From: Mycobacterium sp. Root265 | Lineage (GTDB): Bacteria; Actinomycetota; Actinomycetes; Mycobacteriales; Mycobacteriaceae | Direction: 5' to 3' | Assembly (NCBI RefSeq): GCF_001428895.1 | Contig: NZ_LMJA01000007.1 | Location: forward strand, 53,612 to 117,611 | DNA length: 64,000 nt | Shown: positions 57,505 to 64,000 of the stretch, piece after piece | Numbering within the stretch: the stretch's first letter is position 1 | How the letters are laid out: every line of letters begins with the position of its first letter | The notes under the pieces: generated by a model | Seen by the model: only the letters and a program-made list of their open reading frames with translations | Told to the model about the DNA's origin: nothing | The model's database searches: none | Made by a program: the position numbers and the translations under genes

Positions 57505-58095
57505 GTGACGACAACCACACCGATCGGTGCGCCCCGCCGGGGCCGACCCCGCGACGAGCGTCTGGACGCGGCGATTGTGGCGGCAGCCGTTGCCGAGGTC
57601 GGCGCCAAGGGGTGGGGTGGCGCGACCATCGAGGGCATCGCCGCCCGCGCAGGCGTCGGCCGCGCCTCGATCTACCGGCGCTGGGGCAGCAAGTACGAGC
57701 TGTTCCAGTACGCCGCGGTATCGATCACCCAGCCGTCCGACGCGGTGGACACCGGTTCGTTCGCCGACGATCTGTTCGCCGCACTGCTGCCCATCGCGGA
57801 GATGCTGACCCAGCCCGAGCTCGCCGCACTGCTGCCCTCGCTGCTCGCCGAGGCCACCAATGACGAGGCAGTGCGCTCCACGGTGCGCACCTTCGCGGGG
57901 CGGTGCCGCCAGCAGGCGATCGACGCCGTCGAGCGGGCCCGCGAGCGCGGCGACGTCCCGGCATCGACGAACGCCGACGCCCTGGTGGACATGCTCGCCG
58001 GCGGGCTCGTCTACCGCCGGCTGCTACTCGGCGAGGCGGCCGACGCCACGGCCGTGCGCGCACTCATCCGGCAAGCACTAGGGGAGCAGACATGA
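57505..58095 (+). CDS. TetR family transcriptional regulator
   Basis: The 196-residue protein has a basic N terminus (APRRGRPRDERLDAAIV) and HTH (ATIEGIAARAGVGRASIYRR), plus a TetR_C-type ligand domain. The start is the GTG at 57505. The stop overlaps the P450 ATG (ATGA), so it controls and is co-expressed with the P450. Confidence 0.92.
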   Translation: MTTTTPIGAPRRGRPRDERLDAAIVAAAVAEVGAKGWGGATIEGIAARAGVGRASIYRRWGSKYELFQYAAVSITQPSDAVDTGSFADDLFAALLPIAEMLTQPELAALLPSLLAEATNDEAVRSTVRTFAGRCRQQAIDAVERARERGDVPASTNADALVDMLAGGLVYRRLLLGEAADATAVRALIRQALGEQT

Positions 58096-59300
58096 CACAC
58101 GTCCTGGACGTCGATCTCACCGATCCGGCGCTCTACACGAACGGCTTCCCGCACGAGGTCTTCACCGAATTGCGCAGTCGCGGTGCGATACACCGGCACC
58201 TGGCCGTCGAGGGCCGCCCGGCGATCCCGCCGATTCCGTTCTGGTCCATCGTCACCCACCCGGAGATTCAGCAGGCCAACCGCGACTGGAAGACGTTCGC
58301 GGCGACCGGCGGGCCAATGATGGAGCCCAACCCGCTGCTATCGGCCGGACGGACCTTGGTCTCGATGGATCCGCCCGATCAGGCGGAGATGCGCCGGATC
58401 ATCACCTCGGAATTCACGCCGCGCATGATCGGCAGGCTCGAACAGCTCATCGCCGCCCGGACCGCGCAGATCCTGGCGGCGGCGACGGGGGAGGTCTGCG
58501 ACTTCGTCGCCGATATCGCCTATCAGGTGCCCATGCACCTGATCGCCGACATCGTCGGTATCCCCGAGTCGGATCGGCCGTGGGTGTTCGAGCGGGTCGA
58601 CCATCTGCTCAAGTCCGGTGATCCCTACCGCGGCTACACCGAGGACGACCGGCTGGGGTTTCAGGTCGAACTCTTCGAGTATGCGCAGCGGCTCACCACG
58701 GACAAGCGAGCACACCCGACCGATGACGTCTGGACCAAGCTCGCCGGTCAACTCGACGGGTTCGAGCTGGAGATGTTCTTTCTCATCCTGTCCATCGCCG
58801 GCAGCGAAACCACCCGAAACGCGTTGACCCAAGGCCTGATTGCGCTGTTGGACAACCCGGATCAATGGACCGAGCTGCGAACCAATCCGGATGTCGCGCT
58901 GACCGCCGCCGACGAGTCCATCCGCTGGGCCAGCCCGGTGCTGTTCTTCGGACGCACCGCCACCTGCGATGTGACCGTCGGCGGGCAGGACGTGAAAGCC
59001 GGTGACCGCGTCCTGTTCTGGTATCCGTCGGGCAACCGCGACGAATCCGTCTTCGCCGATCCGTTCCGGTTCGACGTCCACCGCTCACCCAACCCGCACC
59101 TGTCCTTCGGCGGGGGCGGTGTGCACTACTGCCTCGGTGCCAACCTGGCGCGCAAGGAGGTCCAGGTGGTGCTCGGTGTCATCGCCGCGGGCTACGACAT
59201 CGAGCTCGCCGGGCCTGCCGTGTGGGCGGGCGGCGGACCCGTGCACAACGTCGGTATCGGGATCGATTCGCTACCGGTGCGGGTCACCGCGCGCGGCTGA
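58092..59300 (+). CDS. cytochrome P450
   Basis: The 402-residue bacterial P450 has the I-helix AGSETTRNAL (about 236-245), the ExxR motif in ADESIRWASP (about 275) and the haem loop LSFGGGGVHYCLGANLAR with Cys347. It is of the CYP125/124-like soluble three-component type in overall pattern. No ferredoxin gene is adjacent; the ferredoxin reductase at 33096, with a matching upstream element, is a candidate partner. The substrate is unknown, perhaps a sterol or aliphatic. Confidence 0.94.
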   Translation: MTHVLDVDLTDPALYTNGFPHEVFTELRSRGAIHRHLAVEGRPAIPPIPFWSIVTHPEIQQANRDWKTFAATGGPMMEPNPLLSAGRTLVSMDPPDQAEMRRIITSEFTPRMIGRLEQLIAARTAQILAAATGEVCDFVADIAYQVPMHLIADIVGIPESDRPWVFERVDHLLKSGDPYRGYTEDDRLGFQVELFEYAQRLTTDKRAHPTDDVWTKLAGQLDGFELEMFFLILSIAGSETTRNALTQGLIALLDNPDQWTELRTNPDVALTAADESIRWASPVLFFGRTATCDVTVGGQDVKAGDRVLFWYPSGNRDESVFADPFRFDVHRSPNPHLSFGGGGVHYCLGANLARKEVQVVLGVIAAGYDIELAGPAVWAGGGPVHNVGIGIDSLPVRVTARG

Positions 59301-59463
59301 ACAGCAGATCGCCGGGTGCCGGCACGGTGTGGCCGCCCACGGCTACCCGGCTAGCCGGAATCCGTGAACGGACGCCAGCCATGGCGACTCGGCGATCGTG
59401 GCCGACGATGCTTACGGTCAACGACGGTCGAATCGTGCGACCTTCTATTCAGCGAGGAGCATC

Positions 59464-60309
59464 ATGACGACCATCGGCTTTGTCGGTCTCGGCGATATGG
59501 GCTCGAAAATGGTGCCGCACCTGGTGAAGTCCGGTCATCGCGTGATCGTTTACGACGTGATCGGCAGCCGGTTGGAGGCAATGGTCGACGCCGGAGCCGA
59601 ACCGGCGGACAGCCCGGCGGGCGCGGCCCGCGACGCCGCGGTGGTGATCAGTGCCGTCATGTCGGGTGATATCCAGACCGCACATCTCGGTCCTACCGGC
59701 ATACTCGCCGGGCTTCGGCCCGGCAGTCTGCTGGCGGTGCTGTCGACGACGACTCCGCAACTACTGCAGTCGATTGCCGCGTCGATGCCGGAAGGCACGC
59801 ACCTGGTCGACGCACCGCTGGTGGGCGGGGTCCGCTACGCCGCGGATGCCGCGTTGACCATCCTGCTGGCGGGGCCCGATGCCGCCGTGGCCATCGCCGA
59901 ACCGGTCTTGAGCACATTCGGTGAGGTCGTCCGCGTCGGCCCTCTCGGCGCCGGGGTGGCGCAGAAGCTGATCACCAACGTCGTTGTCATGGCAGCCGAA
60001 GCCGGCCTGCGCGAGGCCCTCGACCTGGCCGATATTCTGGGCCAACCCTACGAGACCACGCTGGAACTCCTGGCCCGCGGACCGATGGCAGCGGTCACCC
60101 ACCGCGCGTTGGACCGCGACAACCCGCGGGCGATCCGCGACTCGGCCGTGGACTTCGACGTGCTGATAGACGCCGGCGGCGAAGGCAATCTGCCGATCAG
60201 CGCGGCGGGGCGCGCAAGGCTTTGGGCGGCAACGAAATCGGGACCGCCGGCTCCGGTGTTCTTCGACCTGACCACCCACACCACGGCGCTGCCGCAGTTC
60301 CGCAGCTGA
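59464..60309 (+). CDS. beta-hydroxyacid dehydrogenase (3-hydroxyisobutyrate dehydrogenase family)
   Basis: The 281-residue protein begins MTTIGFVGLGDMGSKMVPHL, with the NAD-binding GxGxxG. It has the substrate motif THLVDAPLVGGVRYA and the catalytic Lys in GAGVAQKLITNVVVM. The ATG at 59464 has GAGGAG 4-5 bases upstream. It lies 163 bp after the P450 and may belong to the same pathway. The reaction would be NAD(P)-dependent oxidation of a 3-hydroxyacid or reduction of a semialdehyde. Confidence 0.88.
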   Translation: MTTIGFVGLGDMGSKMVPHLVKSGHRVIVYDVIGSRLEAMVDAGAEPADSPAGAARDAAVVISAVMSGDIQTAHLGPTGILAGLRPGSLLAVLSTTTPQLLQSIAASMPEGTHLVDAPLVGGVRYAADAALTILLAGPDAAVAIAEPVLSTFGEVVRVGPLGAGVAQKLITNVVVMAAEAGLREALDLADILGQPYETTLELLARGPMAAVTHRALDRDNPRAIRDSAVDFDVLIDAGGEGNLPISAAGRARLWAATKSGPPAPVFFDLTTHTTALPQFRS

Positions 60310-60331
60310 CGTACGGGCGCAGCCGAAGGGC

Positions 60332-60688
60332 TCAGTCCGGCACGAACTGTGTGTCGGCGCCGGTCTTGAACACCACGTACGCGCGTTTCCACGGCGCGTC
60401 GTCGACCAGTCGCCACTTGTGCCCGGTTCCGGTGTGGTCGACGGCAAGCAGAACGTCGCCCGGCTGGATGGTGAAGGTCTCGCCACCGACCGTGGAGAAC
60501 TCCAATACCCCGGACAGTGTGATGACGTACTGAGGAATCGGATCGTTGTGCCAGTCGAACGACGAATGCGCCGGGGTCTCCTTGAATTCGATCGATTCCG
60601 CGTCCACCAGCGCCCCGGCAGCGATGCTGCCGCGCTCGACGTGCGAGTTGCCGTCGGTACCGGTGTACAGGCGGTAGGCACGGATCAT
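60332..60688 (-). CDS. cupin-domain protein
   Basis: The 118-residue single-domain cupin has FDWHNDPIPQYVITLSGVLE (motif 1 region) and IQPGDVLLAVDHTGTGHKW (motif 2). The metal-binding His set is partly present. The closely following, convergent beta-hydroxyacid dehydrogenase gene ends 22 bp away. Function unknown. Confidence 0.8.
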   Translation of the reverse strand: MIRAYRLYTGTDGNSHVERGSIAAGALVDAESIEFKETPAHSSFDWHNDPIPQYVITLSGVLEFSTVGGETFTIQPGDVLLAVDHTGTGHKWRLVDDAPWKRAYVVFKTGADTQFVPD

Positions 60689-60715
60689 GACGGTGTCCTT
60701 TGTTCGATGCCGGCA

Positions 60716-61135
60716 TCAGGGTAGCGGCAGCAGCGGCTCGATCAGCGCCCATTCGGCGGCGCTGACCCAGGAGGGGTTGGACTGCTGGGGTGCGCGAAAG
60801 ACTTCCATCGCGCGCAGTCCCGGTACCGCGCCCAGTTCGGCGGCCGTGACCGGTTCGGCGAACAGCGGGATACGAACCGGAACGTGCAACGCCTCGTCGT
60901 CGGTCGTCACAGCGCCATCGATCCGGCCTGCGCCCCAGATTCCTCGTCGCGGATGTGCCGATACCCAGAACAGCACCCGCTGGCCTGGTCGGATGAGCCG
61001 CGAGCGGTAGTTGTCGGCAACGCACCAGGAGGCTTTCGCCTGCCCGGCCGCTCGCATGGGTTCCACAGCGGTTTTGCGCGGGTTGCATTTGATCACCCAC
61101 GCACCGAGTTCCTCGGCGGTCACATTGCGCGCCAC
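60716..61135 (-). CDS. EVE/PUA-like domain hypothetical protein
   Basis: This 139-residue protein has WVIKCNPRKTAVEPM at the start, RLIRPGQRVLFWVSAHPRRG and IWGAGRIDG, the pattern of EVE/PUA-like small domains that bind modified nucleotides. The assignment is from pattern only. It ends just before the cupin gene start region and begins 8 bp after the flavoprotein stop, so the three leftward genes may form one unit. Confidence 0.6.
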   Translation of the reverse strand: MARNVTAEELGAWVIKCNPRKTAVEPMRAAGQAKASWCVADNYRSRLIRPGQRVLFWVSAHPRRGIWGAGRIDGAVTTDDEALHVPVRIPLFAEPVTAAELGAVPGLRAMEVFRAPQQSNPSWVSAAEWALIEPLLPLP

Positions 61136-61143
61136 CCAGGCTC

Positions 61144-62340
61144 CTACAGCCGACCCTTGAGAATGAAGTTCCAGTAGATCTGCGGCAGACCGTACCGATC
61201 GAAGGCCCAGGCGCTGCGGCGCGGCTTGAACGGGTCGAGAAAGGACGGCAGCGACGCCGCCGAGTCGCCGCTGCGATCGAACTCGGCAGCGATCAGTGTG
61301 TGGGCGTCGGTGGCGATCGGCGCCACGGTGTATCCGTCGTACGTCGCGGTCGCCGAGTCGCCTCGGCGCGCCGCGATGAGATTGTCGACGAGCACCGCGA
61401 TCTGGCGTCGCAGCGCGCCGCCGGAGGGATCGGTGTCCACCGCCGCGGCATCCCCGGCCGCCCAGACATTGTCATGGGCGCGGTGGCGCAGCGTAAGGGG
61501 ATCGATGTCGATCAGACCGTGAGAGGTGTTGCCCGCCAGGCCCGAATCGGTCAGCCATCGGGGTCCACGGAAGGGTGGCACGAGGTGCAGCATGTCGTAG
61601 GGCAGTACGCGGTCCTCGCCGATGCCGATGGTGTGCTGCTCGGGCTGTAGCTCGGTGACCGCCGTACCGAGCAGGGTGTCCACATCCAGCTCGCGAAGCC
61701 GTTGACGGAGTTTGTCGTCGACGGCGGGGACACCGGTCAGGCCGGGGCGATCGACGACCAGGGTGATGTGTACGCGGCGGCGGGCACGGGCCCAGTGCGC
61801 GGCGGCGAGAAACAGCGGTTTGAGCGTGGTGCCGGTGCAGCTCACCGGTGGGCGCGGCACCGTGAAGACGGCGCGACCGTCATCGGGAAGTGTCTTGATG
61901 AGTTGCCAGGTTTTCTCGGCCCGGTCGAGGTAGTTGCTCGTGACGTTCTGGGCCTTGATCGCGGAGAAGACGCCGGGTAGTGCGTCCTCGTCGACCTCAA
62001 GGCCGGGCACCAGGATCAGATCGCGGTAGCGCAGTGTTGCCCCGCCGGCGGTCATAACGGTCTGCCCGGTGGGATCGACCGCGGTCGCGGTGTCCTGCAC
62101 CCAGGTACAGCCCGACGGCGTGACGGACCGTTGGGTGCGTTCGGCGGCGCGCTGCTCGGCTTGCCCCGCACCGACATAGGACAGCAGCGGACGGTAGGTG
62201 TGAACCGCCTGAGGTTCCACGACGGCGACATCGGTGACGCCGCGGCGTCGCAGACGTGCCGCCGCACTGATACCGGCGTTACCGCCGCCGACGATCACGA
62301 CATCGAAAGAGGAAGCACTGCCGGACGCGGCGTTGGTCAT
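61144..62340 (-). CDS. SQR-like FAD-dependent oxidoreductase lacking one redox Cys
   Basis: The 398-residue flavoprotein of the sulfide:quinone-reductase family has DVVIVGGGNAGISAAARLRR at the N terminus, PPVSCTGTTLKPLFLAA with Cys168, and the membrane-contact-like end FDRYGLPQIYWNFILKGR. In SQRs the second catalytic cysteine lies in a YxGYxxCP motif; here the sequence is YDGYTVAPIAT, with Ala at about 340. It may thus be an NDH-like or other quinone reductase rather than a sulfide oxidiser. Confidence 0.8.
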   Translation of the reverse strand: MTNAASGSASSFDVVIVGGGNAGISAAARLRRRGVTDVAVVEPQAVHTYRPLLSYVGAGQAEQRAAERTQRSVTPSGCTWVQDTATAVDPTGQTVMTAGGATLRYRDLILVPGLEVDEDALPGVFSAIKAQNVTSNYLDRAEKTWQLIKTLPDDGRAVFTVPRPPVSCTGTTLKPLFLAAAHWARARRRVHITLVVDRPGLTGVPAVDDKLRQRLRELDVDTLLGTAVTELQPEQHTIGIGEDRVLPYDMLHLVPPFRGPRWLTDSGLAGNTSHGLIDIDPLTLRHRAHDNVWAAGDAAAVDTDPSGGALRRQIAVLVDNLIAARRGDSATATYDGYTVAPIATDAHTLIAAEFDRSGDSAASLPSFLDPFKPRRSAWAFDRYGLPQIYWNFILKGRL

Positions 62341-62397
62341 GGTCGCTGGCTACCCAGAGAGCAGGCGGCGCAACCCGCCGCCGCTAGGCTGGACGCG

Positions 62398-63093
62398 ATG
62401 TTTGCGATCAGCACCACGACACTGGCCGTCGCCGGCTCCGCGGAGCGCTTCCCCGTCCGCCGGGTCTACTGCGTCGGGCGTAACTACGCCGACCATGCCC
62501 GGGAGATGGGCGCCGACCCGGACCGGGAACCGCCGTTCTATTTCACCAAGCCCGCCGACGCTGTCTTCACCGACTCCGAAGGCTACCGCGACGGTCCGCC
62601 ACATCAGTTGCCGTACCCGCCCCAGACGCAGAACCTGCATCACGAGATCGAACTCGTGGTGGCCCTGGCCGCCGGCGGCGCGGACATCGGTGCTGCCACT
62701 GCGCTAGAACGCGTTTGGGGATATGGCGTCGGTGTCGATCTCACCCGTCGCGATCTGCAGGACGCGGCCAAACAGGCCCGCCGTCCGTGGGATCTTTCGA
62801 AGGGCTTCGACGCGTCGGGCCCGGTGTCGGAGCTGGTGCCTGCCGCGTCGGTGGACCCCACCCGCGGACGGATCTGGCTGAGCGTCGATGACGACCTACG
62901 CCAGGAGGGTGATCTCGCCGACCAGATCTGGCCGGTCGCCGATGTCATTGCCCACCTGTCGAAATCGGTCACCCTGCGTCCCGGTGACCTCATCATGACC
63001 GGCACCCCGGCCGGGGTCGGGGCGATCGCCCGCGGGCAGCACGTGCGGGGTGGCATTGACGGTGTCGGTGACATCTCGTTCGTGGTGAATTGA
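62398..63093 (+). CDS. fumarylacetoacetase-family (fumarylpyruvate-hydrolase-like) protein
   Basis: The 231-residue FAH-family hydrolase has RVYCVGRNYADHAREMG, FYFTKPADAVF, the metal ligands in HHEIELVVAL and VWGYGVGVDLTRRDLQ, then RPWDLSKGFD. The last block and the short length fit fumarylpyruvate hydrolases of gentisate pathways. No gentisate dioxygenase or maleylpyruvate isomerase is nearby. The ATG at 62398 is 57 bp from the divergent SQR-like gene. Confidence 0.88.
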   Translation: MFAISTTTLAVAGSAERFPVRRVYCVGRNYADHAREMGADPDREPPFYFTKPADAVFTDSEGYRDGPPHQLPYPPQTQNLHHEIELVVALAAGGADIGAATALERVWGYGVGVDLTRRDLQDAAKQARRPWDLSKGFDASGPVSELVPAASVDPTRGRIWLSVDDDLRQEGDLADQIWPVADVIAHLSKSVTLRPGDLIMTGTPAGVGAIARGQHVRGGIDGVGDISFVVN

Positions 63094-63115
63094 GCCCCGA
63101 CGCCGCGCCGTCAAG

Positions 63116-64000
63116 CTAGTTGTTCGACGGTGGTGGTGGTTCGTATGGTGTGTACCACCACCATTGCGCGCGTTCCCCGGTCGGGCCTGTGCACGGTGGT
63201 ACGTCGGGTGGGGGTTTGGTGGGTGGTCGGGCCAGTGATCGGTTTCGGTTGGTGAGGGGTTCGCCTTCACTGTCGGTGACTCGTAGTGTCTCGGCGGGTC
63301 CGGTGATCGTGATGCCGCCGCGGTGATGCATGCGGTGGTGGAACGGGCAGAGTAAGACCAGGTTGGACAGCTCGGTGGCCCCGCCATTCTCCCAGTGCAC
63401 GAGGTGATGGGCGTGCAGGCCGCGGGTGGCCCCGCAACCCGGGACGACGCAGGTCTGGTCGCGGTGCTCCAGCGCGCGGCGCAGCCGGCGGCTGATGGTG
63501 CGGGTGGCCCGGCCCACCCCGATGGGTCGGCCGTGGCGTTCGAACCACACCTCACAGGTCGCATCACAGAGCAGATATCGCCGGTCGTCTGCTGTCAGCG
63601 CAGGACCCAGATGCAGCGCGGCGACGGGCTTTTCGACATCGACGTGGACGACGACGGTGGTGTGCTGGCCGTGCGGGCGGGCCGCCACTTCGGTGTTCCA
63701 GCCGGCCTCGATGAGGCTCATGAACGCATCCACCCCGTCCGGGAATGGCGGGGCCTGCTCGGAAACCTGGATCTCGGCGTCGTACTGGCGTTTACTGCCG
63801 TTCTCGGGGTCGATGCTGTCGTGCGTGTCGTGGTCGCGTTTCCAGTCCGCGACCAACGCATCGCGGTGTGACTGCAGGCCGGCCTCGAACTTCGCGGCCT
63901 CCACCTTGGGCAGGGTGATCCGCCACGTCGTGGAATCGTCGCCCTCGATCATGGTGATCTTGCGTTTCGGTTCGGGCTTGGACTCTGGTTCGGGGCGGGG
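63116..64000 (-). CDS. DUF222/HNH endonuclease domain protein (5' end beyond window)
   Basis: This leftward gene stays open to the right edge, so the start is outside. The visible 295 residues include part of the DUF222 region, then an HNH nuclease motif: CVVPGCGATRGLHAHHLVHW, GGATELSNLVLLCPFHHRMH. A Pro-rich tail follows. These 13E12-type proteins are multicopy in mycobacteria and often lie near mobile DNA. An internal ATG at 63952 is not the true start, because coding continues upstream as a Pro/Glu/Lys-rich segment. Confidence 0.85.
   Translation of the reverse strand, partial: PRPEPESKPEPKRKITMIEGDDSTTWRITLPKVEAAKFEAGLQSHRDALVADWKRDHDTHDSIDPENGSKRQYDAEIQVSEQAPPFPDGVDAFMSLIEAGWNTEVAARPHGQHTTVVVHVDVEKPVAALHLGPALTADDRRYLLCDATCEVWFERHGRPIGVGRATRTISRRLRRALEHRDQTCVVPGCGATRGLHAHHLVHWENGGATELSNLVLLCPFHHRMHHRGGITITGPAETLRVTDSEGEPLTNRNRSLARPPTKPPPDVPPCTGPTGERAQWWWYTPYEPPPPSNN

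Noticed and set aside
62398-63093. Gentisate degradation operon
   Set aside because: Only the fumarylpyruvate-hydrolase-like gene is present; no gentisate dioxygenase or isomerase lies within the window.

Overview
The window is high-GC actinobacterial DNA, almost certainly from a rapid-growing Mycobacterium/Mycolicibacterium. The main reasons are an MmpS/MmpL pair, the conserved ylbL-like PDZ protease next to a UPF0182 protein, F420-type oxidoreductases, a DUF222/HNH protein of the 13E12 type, and many GTG starts with ATGA/GTGA overlaps.

Region 1 (1-18808) is a catabolic island. It encodes a CoxG-like protein, an F420-type luciferase-like reductase, a NitT/TauT-type ABC importer, a three-subunit molybdenum hydroxylase, a FUSC membrane protein, a close relative of bacterial enamidase, and a fused E1 2-oxoacid dehydrogenase. 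On the minus strand follow a D-2-hydroxyglutarate-dehydrogenase-like FAD/Fe-S protein, a 2-oxoadipate dioxygenase/decarboxylase (HglS/DUF1338) and a RidA deaminase. Five operator-like sites, TTGGATA-N3-TATCCAA or TTGGATCCAA (like VanR/FCD-GntR operators), sit at the head of its transcription units. Together these genes can be read as a reductive route for a 2-carboxylated N-heterocycle such as picolinate: ring hydroxylation, ring reduction, enamide hydrolysis, imine hydrolysis to 2-oxoadipate, then D-2-hydroxyglutarate and 2-oxoglutarate. The route is inferred, but each step has a gene of a suitable family.

Region 2 (18949-36025) is mostly backbone. It holds the ylbL-like protease, UPF0182, a large SARP/BTAD-ATPase regulator, an FAD oxidase, an initiator tRNA with a strong terminator, a PPOX flavoprotein, MmpS/MmpL, a ferredoxin-reductase-type flavoprotein, a secreted Cys/Pro-rich protein, and a TetR/quinone-reductase divergent pair.

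Region 3 (36012-38439) is a scar: a broken DMT-family transporter gene next to an IS607-type element with a decayed tnpA and an intact, unusually long TnpB.

Region 4 (38446-56499) is a galactose/L-arabinose locus. A leftward operon (ChvE-like ABC importer, a small protein, galT, galK, galM) and a rightward operon (YtfQRT/YjfF-like ABC importer, LacI regulator, araB, araD, araA, an MDR dehydrogenase) diverge from a 286-bp region carrying three LacI-type operators and two TTGACA boxes.

Region 5 (56547-64000) has an alpha/beta hydrolase, a TetR-P450 operon whose operator closely matches one in front of the ferredoxin reductase 24 kb away, a beta-hydroxyacid dehydrogenase, a cupin, an EVE/PUA-like protein, an SQR-like flavoprotein lacking one redox cysteine, a fumarylpyruvate-hydrolase-like protein, and a DUF222/HNH protein running off the right edge.
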